This document shows, one piece after another, positions 1 through 8,717 of a DNA stretch of 20,614 bases (the stretch's first letter is position 1; each line of letters starts with the position of its first letter). The DNA is from Gracilaria domingensis. Lineage: Eukaryota > Rhodophyta > Florideophyceae > Gracilariales > Gracilariaceae. The position numbers and the translations under genes were made by a program. The stretch is from assembly GCA_022539475.1 (NCBI GenBank), contig VCMS01000528.1, forward strand, positions 1-20,614, given 5' to 3'. The notes beneath the pieces were generated by a model that worked only from the letters and a program-made list of their open reading frames with translations, ran no database searches and had not been told where the DNA came from.

Positions 1-724
1 CACCATAGGGTGGACAGCGTAAATCTCCCGCGAACGCTCGTACTGCAACGAGGCGAGCGGAACGTTCACGCATCGTACTTCGAGCCAGCGTACGAGATCG
101 CATCTTAGGAGAGACCGCGCAGCGGACGCCGGTTTTGAATACGGCCCGTAAGTACTGATAAGTAATCCGAAGTCAAGAAGTGCTGTCGACAGGGTGTACC
201 TCTTCTTTAGAGGGCGACCCTTACGCGGTCACTTATCCGGTCACGTGGACACAGACACAAACAGTGACCCCGAAGAGGGACGGCACGTCAAGCGCGGCGG
301 GCGATCGAGCTCACGTGAGTGAGTGCGCTCTGTAGCGTCTCAAGCATCGACCAATGGATCCCATGGGATTATCAAGGTACTTCACATGGCATCTCGAAAT
401 GAACTTCGTTGTTAACGTTCCTCGGTGAAACTGGGATACGGTGGGATTCCCTGAAGAACTTCCAAGAGGGGCATTAAGCATCCGTTCCGTAAAAATACGT
501 AGATCCTCTGATACCACTCCGTTGAGGGCTGCGTTTCAACCTTCAAATCGAAGTGTGTCGACCTCTATGGAAACGAGTGGCTTCATCTGCGAACTCCTCA
601 ATTGACTCAGCGACGTCTGAGCCTGCAGGAAGCACACGAACTTGAGTCTCGCAACGTTTTCGTCTTCAGCGTAGTCGCTATCCTTCCGCCGCGACAACAG
701 GTATAAGACCCTCCAAGGAGGCAC
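1..724 (-). pseudogene. Possible gag remnant of the left LTR element
   Basis: A minus-strand reading frame runs from an ATG at 724 to a stop at 311, broken by one in-frame TGA at 536-538. After a one-base frame change a further open stretch runs from 222 to the window edge, so about 230 codons have coding character. No family motif (zinc knuckle, protease or RT) is visible. The call rests on position: it lies downstream, in minus orientation, of the LTR at 1471-2280, where gag would be expected. The plus strand of 1-114 is also open, so the coding strand at the very edge is uncertain. It could instead be an unrelated host fragment. Confidence 0.3.
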
Positions 725-1470
725 ATGAGGGCCAAAGCCACTCGGGCGTCAGACGACTGTGTCAGGTCTTGCTCCTTGCTGCGTCTCTCCGGGTTTCGTT
801 GTCAATCTACCCTGTAGGGGTTCAGGAACAGACGCGCAGACGGTGGGGGTGCAAGCCAGCAGCCCAACGGAAGCCGACCGAACTCAGTGCGTCACGGGGC
901 TCGAGCGCCGTTGCCCTGACAACCATCGTCCACGACGAGATACAACCAGAAAACTGGGGGCACGCAGGACAACGCAAATAAGCGAACAAGCGATTCGAGC
1001 GCTCGAACTGCAGTGTAGCGTCCTCCCGCGAGTGACGATAGTGACTCGCGACAATCGGACCTGCTTGTAACTGATAAGCCGGATACCGCCCGGTACCAAC
1101 GGGCAAGCAGGCCGTGTATACGCAGATCCTTAGGCTCGATTGACAGACAGCTGCTGGAAGGGTAGAACAACCCAAACGGTGTACCATAAAACACGTACTC
1201 CCTGAGGAATCACACGATACGGACGGTAAATATGGTAAGTGCCACCGGTAGTAAACCGTCGGCTCCTAATAAGCAGACAACTCCCAAATTGAACGACAAT
1301 GCAGTGAGCAACTACGACGATCTCGGTCGGCAGAGCTTGCCAGTGTAGGAGTAACTGTGTAGTGGTAATCTCCACGACAGATTAGCGAATCCGGCAAACC
1401 GGGCAAATTGGATCAGGGAAAACCAACTTGCCTGGATCAACGCGACTTCTAAGTCGAAGAGGCCGGACTC
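725..1470. other. Leader region between left LTR and putative gag
   Basis: I see no recognisable gene here. A short plus-strand frame starts at ATG 1231 and runs to 1611 with two close stops near 1345-1353, continuing into the LTR repeat, which argues against it being a real gene. No tRNA primer-binding site beginning TGG is evident next to the LTR edge at 1470, so assigning this as the untranslated leader of the left element is tentative. Confidence 0.25.
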
Positions 1471-2280
1471 TGTTGTAGCGAGACCGCAGCGATGCACAAT
1501 GCACAGACACAATAGCGTGTTCACAGACGCTCCTCTCAAGACGGCGAGCACTAGCGATGTAGAGCGCTCCCACAGGGTACGACACGGAATGCACATGCTG
1601 GGGTGCTAAGACGAGCGTCGATCTCCGCTGTCCCAAGGTAATGGGACGGAGCAGAAGCGGCGAAGAAGAAGCGGTCCAGCGGTAGAGAACACACGACAAG
1701 CAGGTTTCGCAGTAGCGGTCAACGTGCGTAGCACGCGGGGTACACAGAGTGGTGGGCGTGACACGGCGAGAGCGGTATAGGGCCGGCGGCGAGTGTGTCC
1801 GACAGAACGGTAATGCACCGGTACAACCAAGTATTGCTACCTGTAGTAACAGGGACAGAAAATAAAGAAAACACACACAAAGTAAAACACGCGAAGCGGT
1901 AGTGGTGTTAATGTGCCGCGAGGCGGATGATGAGCCCTCACAAGGTGCCGACTCTCCGGGAGGAGGAATATCGGTCAACCAGGGGTGAAACATCATCAAG
2001 AGCCAACACTCGGTTGTTTCGGTTTTACTTCCCCGACATGGGTGCAGCTGCTCAACCTACTAAGTAGTGTAGAGTGCCACCTGTCAAGTGTGCAACCCTG
2101 GCTAACTAATAAATAAATATCTAAATATTCAAAGTGCTGGCTGCCACCGTTCATACACGTGGTGGGCCATCCAGCAATGATGTGCCAACTCACAGGAGTC
2201 CTTGAACCCTCCTGCACTGCAGGGGCAGTGATTTCACACAGAAAAGCGAGCAAATACCGCATAAAGCGGTGGCTTCTACA
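1471..2280 (-). repeat. LTR copy 1 of the chromovirus-like element
   Basis: This stretch aligns along its whole length with 13392-14154 in the same orientation. On the plus strand it begins TGTTGTAG and ends CTTCTACA, so it has TG...CA ends with a short imperfect inverted repeat, as LTRs do. Differences from the other copy are mostly single-base insertions or deletions. The bases at 2281-2300 are not purine-rich on the minus strand, unlike those next to copy 2, so this copy is more likely a 5' LTR (internal part toward position 1) or a solo LTR. No 5-bp target duplication is seen across 1466-1470 and 2281-2285. Confidence 0.7.
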
Positions 2281-2955
2281 GCGGATCTTGCTGGCGGGGG
2301 CGTTTGGTGTTGCGACGGGGGCGACGTTTGACGCAGACGGTTGGATGTGGGTGTGGGGCGCGCGACGGTTTGCAGTTGTTGAGCTTGTTGCGGTTGTTGA
2401 GTTTGCTGCTGCTGGCTGCTGAAGATCTGGTGGATGGGATACTGCGGCACGAAGTACGACGGGCGTTGTTGGGGGTTTAGAGATCAATTGGCGGCGGTCT
2501 AACGGTACGGGATCGACAACGATGCTGCGACAGGAGATGCAAAGGGCACTAGAAGTAGGGAAGGACTGGCACAGGCAAGGGCAGCAACGGTCTGCACGGG
2601 CAACCATAACCTGCGGGCGGCGCCCTCACCTGCGCGACGGTTGGCTGCCGAAGGCCAAGATACGTATAATGTTGCCGTGTATCTAGTAGCAGAATCCTGT
2701 CCGTTGTCCGCCTGCAATGCGGGTGTTTACGTTGCAGATACTGCGTCGAGGTTCTCTGCAAGGGCGGCCAATTGCGGCGATTTTCGGGTCCGGGCCCTGA
2801 ACGCGGTTCCAAATGGAGACGCGCTGTGATCGGGGAGGTATTCTTGCGCGCTTGGCTGACGCCGGAGGGGCGGCGCTTGCCGGAACGAAGCTGGCGAGGG
2901 GGAGGCGGGGGGCGCCGCGGAAGGGGGGGCGGCGGGCGGCGGCGGCGCGGACATG
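2281..2955 (-). pseudogene. Pro-rich and Gln-rich coding remnants cut by the LTR
   Basis: Two low-complexity minus-strand stretches lie between the TRM61-like gene and the LTR. From an ATG at 2954 a proline/alanine-rich frame runs to a stop at 2727. From about 2480 to 2281 another frame is glutamine-rich (several QQ and QQQQ runs at 2377-2424) and then Pro/Ser/Thr-rich until it meets the LTR edge. Stops and frame changes separate them, by intron or indel. They may be parts of one host protein interrupted by the insertion, or GC-rich sequence that is open by chance. No domain is recognised. Confidence 0.3.
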
Positions 2956-3180
2956 AGGACGTGGAAGCTGCGGAGGGGCGGAGGCGGTGGGGAGGGGGGG
3001 GACGAACGCGGAAAGCGACGGCGGACGCAATGGCAGCTGTAGTCGATGGGGATGGCGCACAAGCCGCGGCGCAGCTCGCAAAAAAGCGCGCCGTTGCGCC
3101 GGCGAAAAAAAGCAAACTGCACGCCGGGAGGCGCGCTGGCGCGTGCGCGCATCATGCGGCGCGCACGCCCGCCACTCCCA

Positions 3181-4324
3181 TCACCAAACATCGCGCGCGC
3201 TGCGCGTCGTCGGCCGCGCGCGGGCGCCGCCGACGCGCGCCGCCTTCTCGGCGGCGGCGGCGGCGGCGATGCGCGCGCGCTGGTGGCGAAGGTGAGGAAG
3301 CTGGTGTGCCCCTTCATGACGGAGAACGGGCGGCTGTGCAGCGGCACGGCGCGCGCACCACGCGCCCGACGTGGCGCTGCTCGCCGAGCGCAGCACGGCC
3401 ACGCCTCCGCGCCGCGCTGCGGCGCCGGCGCCGTCGGCGTCGGCGTCCGAGGCCGCGCGCTGCTCGGCGGCGCTGGGCGAGCCGTCGTCGCCGCGCCTTC
3501 TCTTGGCGACGCGCGACGCAATCGACGACGGGCGCGCGTGGCGCGCGTCCTCTTCGCGCCGACGGGCGGCGACGCGGCGGCGAAGCCCGGCGCGCCGTCG
3601 GCGCGGCGCCTGGTCTCGAAGGTCTTCACCGGCGCGGTGAGCGTTCTGACGGCGTAGAAGCGCGCGCGGCGTAGCTGCTCGCACGTTCTTGCCACTGCTC
3701 CACGCCGGCGAGAAGGCGCAGAGCACGCCGTTGTTCTTGAGCACGCGCTTGGCCTCCGCCACCAACGCATACGGGGCGGGCACATCCAGAAACGGCGTCT
3801 GCGCTGGCGTCGGCACGCCACAAGCCCTCCTTGACGGCGTCCACGCCGGCGTGACGCTGACGATGTGCGCATGCGCAGGCGCTCAAAGTGGCTGGCGGCG
3901 GCCTCGGCGCGGCCGATGAAACTCAAGCTGAGCACGCGGCCGTGCGGCGCCACGGCGGTGGCAAACGCGCGGCGGCCGACCGGAGCCCGTGCCGCACTCG
4001 ACGACGACGCAGCCCGAGCGCAGGCGCAGGAACGCGGCGACGACGAACGCGTCGTGCGGGTACACGATCTGCGTGCGGTGCAGCATGGCGTACGCCATCA
4101 GCGCCGCGTTGGGCTGCAGCGCGTGCACAAAGCCGGCGCAGCGGCGCGCGTCGCGCGAGACGGCGCGCCAGCGCGTGCCGAAGCCGGCGCGCAGCGCGTC
4201 GTCGTGGCGGAAGCGCCCGTAGCGGTTGTCTAGGTGCGCGCGCGCGCGCAGCGTGACGGCGCTGAGCGAGGTGTACTTCTCGTGCACCACACCCAGGCGC
4301 GTGTCGCTGATATCGAGCGCTCAT
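3181..4324 (-). CDS. TRM61: TRM61-like tRNA (adenine-58-N1) methyltransferase catalytic subunit, frameshifted
   Basis: This would be the SAM-dependent subunit that, with TRM6, methylates A58 in the T-loop of nuclear-encoded tRNAs. Family motifs appear in order on the minus strand: an RYGRFRHDD N-terminal segment; HRTQIVYPHD; the SAM-binding loop ECGTGSG at 3982-4002; APHGRVLSL near 3953; FLDVPAPYAL at 3764-3794; CAFSP near 3710; PVKTFETRR; and the C-terminal GHTSFLTFAT near 3288-3312. They sit in different frames, with shifts just after the ATG, near 3975, near 3850, near 3700 and in the linker, so several indels break the gene. The full motif order argues for assembly errors more than decay. 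The start is ATG 4324 (MSA); the end chosen is the stop at 3181, in the frame that follows LTFAT with a short Ala-rich tail. The span fits a protein of about 380 residues, near the size of yeast Trm61. GC content is extreme. Confidence 0.8.
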
Positions 4325-4628
4325 CCGCGCCACTGTGAGCGCGCCGGCACACACGGCGCAGACGCTGCGCTCGCTCGCGCAGCGCTGCAAAGGTGTGGTA
4401 CGCGCTAAGAACGCACTTGTGTGGCAGCGATTACATCGCCTTGGTGCCGAAGCGGCTTGTACTTGCGATACTTTTCCTCCACTCGATCTTGCTTGCGCAC
4501 GCGTCGCAAAGACCATTAGTATCGACCGCGCGCTCAATCTGGCCGACAGCGCGGACCGCCGGTTGTGCGGAACGCAACCGCGTTCTGGTGCGCCAGCGCG
4601 CGGCTCCTCGCTCGGCGGACGTGCTCAT
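4322..4628 (-). CDS. DUF2039 / C9orf85-like zinc-binding protein, frameshifted
   Basis: This is a small conserved eukaryotic protein family of unknown function with cysteine pairs likely to bind zinc. On the minus strand, from ATG 4628, the pieces in order are: HQNAVAFR at 4566-4589; CDACASKIEWR ending near 4476; KYRKYKPL at 4449-4472; RCNRC at 4424-4438; an AYHT segment; and a final C-x2-C in VCAVCAGAL. The order and spacing match my recollection of the family, but about four one-base frame changes are needed in 300 bases. It lies directly upstream of the TRM61-like gene in the same direction. The last frame has no stop before the ATG of TRM61: the only nearby stop is the TGA in an ATGA overlap, in another frame. 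A fusion, an overlap or an indel-hidden stop are all possible. The family call is from memory. Confidence 0.6.
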
Positions 4629-4752
4629 GGCGTCCGGGCGAAGCCGCGCCCGTGCGCCCGCGCATGCGCACGCGTGTTGCCCCCAAAGCGGCTGCTCGCG
4701 CGCCACGTGTGCACACGTCGCCACAATGCGGGCCGCATGGCGCGTCAAACCT

Positions 4753-5060
4753 TCAAACCAAACGCACCCAATAGCCCGCGCTCCGCCGCGTGCCGGGCCC
4801 CCCCGCGCCACCGTCAGCGACTCGCCACAATGACCGCCGCCTCGCCCTCACGCCGCGCCGCCATCGCGCCGCGTCGTCGTCGTCCACCAGCACCAGCCCG
4901 CTGTAACCACTCGCCGCACATCCTCTGCGCCGCCGCGCACCGACACCGTTCTGGATATGTCGTGGCGCGCGTCCAGCAGCTCGACATCTAACTAGATACC
5001 GCCTACACGCCGTCGCGCCTGACCGCTCTACCTTCTGTTCGCAATCGTCCATCTTTGACT
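4753..5060 (-). other. Unidentified coding-like stretch, GC-rich, minus strand
   Basis: Upstream of the DUF2039-like gene and in the same direction, the minus strand encodes DVELLDARHDISRTVSVRGG near 4925-4985 and, after a one-base frame change, GLVLVDDDDAARWRRG near 4850-4900. The mixed, non-repetitive composition suggests a real protein tail, in line with the tightly packed minus-strand genes downstream. No family is recognised and no start or stop can be fixed. Chance openness in sequence of more than 70% GC is the alternative. Confidence 0.3.
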
Positions 5061-5900
5061 CTGCGCAGCTCTCCGTGCATTCGATGCATCACCGCGCCAT
5101 CGCCGCCGCCGCCCACCCGTCACAGCCGCATTCTCCAGTCGCAGCACTCTCACAACCACGCGACTCCAGGCCGCAGCCACGCGCTTCCATTCTGTCGCGC
5201 GCGTAGTAACTTTCTACGCCGCCTTTCGTAGACCGCCTGCCGCGCGTCGCAGCCGCTCCCCGCAGCCAAGATGGCTTCGTGACCATCTGCTTCCTCCACC
5301 GTCCGGTGTCACAACTGCTGGACGCGCAGCTTCCGCGCTGCGAGGCGCCAAGGCGCTGTGGTCGATCTGTCCGTGTTGGTTGCGCTCACGCAACGCACGC
5401 TACATTCTAACAATCAACACGCGCTTCCCGCGCTCAGGGCGCACAGACGTTGCATGTGCGCCGCGCCATGCTGGGGTCCAAGGCGTCGAGTAATGCGCGC
5501 AACTCTGATATAGCTGATAAGGAGCGACTGCTGGTGCAAGCAAGCTGTGGGGGCGAAGCGTCGGACTGTGTGGAGCGTTCAAGCCGAAAGTGTGGACGAA
5601 CGGTGCTACAAGCAAAGAATTACAAATCTAAGCCCACACTCGTGCCTTTGCAACTGTACCGACCGCTGCGATGGAAGTTCGCAACCATGAGCTACTTCTG
5701 ATGTGCACTTTTGTGATCTCCATCAGTACCCAACTGATTCAGATACTGTCTCTAACTCATACTCCTACACACCTCGCACATACGTATCGGCGGCTGCGTA
5801 CGTGCATCGAATTGGAAGGACGATATGAAACAGGGAATGAGAAGAGCAGGTGCTGGCGGATAAGGCTGGCACTCGCGCTCGGTGCCGCCCAGGAAGTGTT
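5061..5900. other. Transition region without an assignable gene
   Basis: GC content falls steeply across this stretch from the gene island to AT-richer DNA. A plus-strand frame from 5450 to 5701 is open for 83 codons but matches nothing I know. At 5797-5820 the plus strand encodes YVHRIGRT, identical to part of DEAD-box helicase motif VI, in a frame that stops at once. The upstream sequence shows no convincing motif V, so it may be a decayed fragment or chance. Confidence 0.25.
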
Positions 5901-6113
5901 GAGATAGCACTTGCAGATGTATCCTCTAAGAAGGGAGGACGTTGGGCGAACAGGTCCCTCACTTTTCGTCTTTGGCGTTGGCATGAAGGCAAATAGAAGA
6001 GCGAAATGGGGGGGAGAGGCTAACGCGCTCGACTTACATTAGTGAGAGTGAACGTCTCCTTCATCGCGCAACGAAAACGGTTTTTTATCTTTCTGTTCTA
6101 CGTTTCTTATGAA

Positions 6114-6477
6114 CTACGAGAGCACAACATCATCGAAAACTTTTAAGTTGTCGTCGAGGATGACATCCAAAAGGAGAAAAAAGTAGTACAGCTCACGTAG
6201 CTCATCCTTGATAACATTAAAAGAATTCTTCAATGTCAAAGCGTTCCTTCCTTTCTCAGTAACCGGCTCCAGGCCATGTTTTTGAATTATACGCCGGAAC
6301 ATAGGGCTCGCCATGTAGCTTAATATTCCCAAAACGACAAACTTCGTCGAAAGTTTCGGCTCCGGACGCCCAGAAAGCAGATGCCACAGCGTGCTCCAAG
6401 ATAGCAGCACTCATAACTTTTGAAACCGTTCCTGAGGTCAATTGTCGAAGTTTGTCAAGAACGGGTAACAGCACCAT
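6114..6477 (-). pseudogene. Unidentified coding fragment pair with one frame change
   Basis: Two overlapping minus-strand frames look like one protein split by an indel near 6340. The upstream frame starts at ATG 6477 (MVLLPVLDKLRQLTSG, then SAAILEHAVASAFWASGAET). The downstream frame runs to a stop at 6114 and includes PMFRRIIQKHGLEPVTEKGR and FNVIKDELRELYYFFLLLDV. The composition is that of an ordinary mostly helical soluble protein, not low complexity. I do not recognise the family. It may be the 3' part of the coding fragments seen upstream at 6540-7390, with introns between. Confidence 0.35.
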
Positions 6478-6539
6478 TTGTCATATGCTTATCAACATGA
6501 TTCCTTCGATTTTCGTTTCACAATGTTTTTTGTTGAGAG

Positions 6540-7390
6540 AACACATTGTCCATTCTCAACCAGCAGTTTGCAACATTATTTCTCCTGAATCCTGACATAG
6601 CCATTCCAAAGGAATATAGGCACACATATCCTGGAGAGTATTGTACATCTCTCAAGATTTTTACGACCTCGCCGAGAAAGCAGAACATGTGGACGATGGG
6701 TGGGATATATCTGCCACGACCACGCTATCAAATCCGTTTTGATGAATTCTTGGAATGTATTGTTGAAAGGTGGTTAGAAACGTCTTCATGTAATCTTTCT
6801 CTTCTTTGCGTTCAATCTGCAAGCCAGAGAAGCTTCTTGTTTCCCTCTTCTGGCGGAGACACAGCTATTTCACGATGCATATGGGAAAAATGTACCACTG
6901 AAATCCTATTGACGTGAGTAGAACAATACTGGAAGCTCGGTAATCCAAGGTGGATCATGCGGTGGATTTCGTGGATCAAGGGTATAGTTTCGGCTGCCTT
7001 GCGGCCAAAGCGCGAACACCGGCATCTTCGTCGCCTCTCAATGAGGTATTTAATCCCTCAGACCCGCCAAAAGTACCCAGATTCTCATGCAGAGCCTTCT
7101 TAACCCGATTAGATGGGCTGATCTAGAATGCAGATTACGAAGCTCTGATTGTATACTCTCGGGTAGATCGTTCACAACACCAGATGCACGGAGACGAAGA
7201 CGTTCAAAAAGGTTATGCCGCTTTCGGAACATTGAGACTCACTAGACGATCATTCAGAGTCGCTATACTCGTTCGCAGATGCGTTGATTTAGTGCGTCTT
7301 GATACCTTTCCTTTAGTAAGAATGCTTACTAGCGCTGAAGAAGTTGAGATCCGAAGTATCCTAGCTTTTGTCGTACCTCACTATGAGACT
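6540..7390 (-). pseudogene. Unidentified minus-strand coding fragments, possibly exons
   Basis: Several minus-strand stretches too short to stand alone look coding. They are STHLRTSIATLNDRLVSLNV near 7235-7300; a frame from 7232 to 7050 that includes GVVNDLPESIQSELRNLHSR; QIERKEEKDYMKTFLTTFQQ and then NGFDSVVVADISHP near 6690-6820; and EVVKILRDVQYSPGYVCLYS near 6610-6680. They are separated by stops or frame changes. They might be exons of one gene with the fragment at 6114-6477. No donor and acceptor pair could be matched with confidence and no domain is recognised. Confidence 0.25.
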
Positions 7391-7445
7391 TGAACACATC
7401 GTGCGCCAGGTTCATATGCCATGATTCGGAAATTCAAATTCGCAC

Positions 7446-7451
7446 TTTATT
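7446..7451 (-). promoter_or_regulatory. AATAAA polyadenylation-like signal
   Basis: On the minus strand AATAAA lies eight bases after the stop codon of the helicase-like fragment. The placement right behind a coding-like frame supports that frame being the true 3' end of a transcription unit. The hexamer alone is common in AT-rich DNA. Confidence 0.3.
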
Positions 7452-7458
7452 GTTGCGC

Positions 7459-7629
7459 TTAATCGCTGCAGCCTTGATACATGTCGAGGATGAAGTCGAT
7501 TGCGTTCTTGCTCGCCTCGTCAAGCACATCCTGCTCGTCATGCATTTGCGACAGCAGCGGCGTGATGACGAGCACAATGCCCGGAGCAGCGCCACCGGCA
7601 TCACAACTCGTTAGAGTTGTAAAGTTTGA
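7459..7629 (-). pseudogene. Helicase-like fragment (RecQ motif Ia-like) at a gene 3' end
   Basis: The minus-strand frame from 7629 to the TAA at 7459-7461 encodes DAGGAAPGIVLVITPLLSQM followed by HDEQDVLDEASKNAIDFILD. The GIVLVITPLLSQMHDEQ part resembles helicase motif Ia of the RecQ family (usually a hydrophobic strand, then SPL, then a run containing DQ). The Walker A GKS and the DExH box are not visible next to it. The sequence after the Ia-like part does not continue as a helicase and ends after about 25 residues. It is most likely the last exon of a broken gene or a resemblance only. Confidence 0.3.
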
Positions 7630-7979
7630 TCATGGCTGTCAAACATCTTGGACTACATTCACATCATAAACTCTATGATATGCCTCTAGTGCTGCGCTCC
7701 AGGAGACATATTGATGTCCTCGTATATGTTCAGAGTGAGGGGCGCAAATTCAGACACACACAGAACAAGCTTCTTGTATCTTTGAATGCGCTTTTCTGTC
7801 CACCATTAGACCATACATTGTTTGAATACCACCGTAAGAGTTTAGATCTACTTTTCGCATCACGTAGCAGACGCAAAGGAAGAACTCCTTGAGAAATAAT
7901 CCGTGGTTCCATATTTCAATTACTTTCTCGATACTATTCGGTAGTCCAGGAATGAAGGCTTGATCAGAGATGCATCGGT

Positions 7980-8585
7980 ACGATTCTTACCTACCTCTTC
8001 CTTCAGCAGCTACGGTGGTATTTCTCCGAACCTATCCTTATCGACTTCATTACTACTCTTGTCGTGAAAATCTGCATCCCACCTCACCCTGAACAGTCAG
8101 GCAGCTCTCAAACGATTGGTTTCTTCTTTCCATTAGATGCCTAAGCCTCCTCTCCAGCATCGCAAGTGGACTTCATCATGCCTTACCTGGTTTTCCAAAT
8201 TGACTTCTTCTTCGAATTCCAATGAAAGCTGACGATCTGCCACCCATCCGTTCGCAGATTTCAAAATGTGCCTAACGATTCCAGGACCTGTTTCCTTCTC
8301 AGCTTTAATCTGGACTGGAACCACAAACCCATTCCTTTTCCTCCTCCTTGGGTAGCAGATTAAGTACCTTTCTTTCCATTAGCAAAGCACCGGGACGTCA
8401 AAAACACCAAACTCACCAAATGAGGTCAAATGCCAAAACAACGTGAACATGGGCAGATCATGGTAGTCTTCTCTTGAGTATCTATGAAAACGTCGAAGTA
8501 AATTTTTTCCCAAATTTCCAAAATGTTTTACATGCTTTTTGAGTACATAAGATAATTTTAAAACATTAAGATCTTTTCCTAACAT
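7980..8585 (-). pseudogene. Spliced coding fragments of an unidentified minus-strand gene
   Basis: From ATG 8585 a frame runs to a stop at 8379 and includes VLKKHVKHFGNLGKNLLRRF. Just downstream, in the same frame, an open stretch reads RNGFVVPVQIKAEKETGPG and ends ...VNLENQ at 8187, followed at once by the textbook donor GTAAGG (8181-8186). An acceptor TTCAG ends at 8089, after which the minus strand reads VRWDADFHDKSSNEVDKDRF, but the phase is off by one base. Another donor-like GTAGGTAAG follows near 7990. This looks like a real intron-bearing gene with indels or decay. I cannot name it. Whether it joins the helicase-like fragment at 7459-7629 is open. Confidence 0.35.
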
Positions 8586-8620
8586 TGAATAGTCATGATT
8601 GTTCTAGCTGTAAGTTAGCT

Positions 8621-8717
8621 TGAACGCTCGCCGTGAACGTTCACAGTGAACGTTCACAGTGACGTTCACCGTGAACGTCAAAGTTCACCGTAAACGTTTA
8701 CCGTAACGATTATGGTG
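8621..8717. repeat. Palindromic 13-bp repeat cluster A
   Basis: About seven tandem copies of a unit close to GTGAACGTTCAC plus one base. GTGAACGTTCAC is a perfect 12-base palindrome. Two copies here are exact and the outer ones decay (GTAAACGTTTAC keeps the palindrome by paired changes). This is the leftmost of three clusters upstream of the recombinase gene. Palindromic units suggest binding sites for a dimeric protein; function is inferred. Confidence 0.85.

Noticed and set aside
58..69. Single GGAACGTTCACG near the left edge
   Set aside because: One isolated match to part of the palindromic unit without tandem neighbours; likely chance.
1382..1999. Long minus-strand frame of 205 codons
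   Set aside because: It lies mostly inside LTR copy 1, and the matching frame in copy 2 is broken differently, so it is chance openness of repeat DNA.
2772..3674. Plus-strand frame of 300 codons, Arg/Ala-rich
   Set aside because: Antisense to TRM61 and compositionally driven by GC-rich DNA, with no domain.
2727..3953. Minus-strand frame of 408 codons rich in Arg, Ala and Pro
   Set aside because: It is stitched by chance from GC-rich sequence. Only short parts (APHGRV, VKTFETRR, GHTSFLTFAT) belong to TRM61; the rest is the wrong frame.
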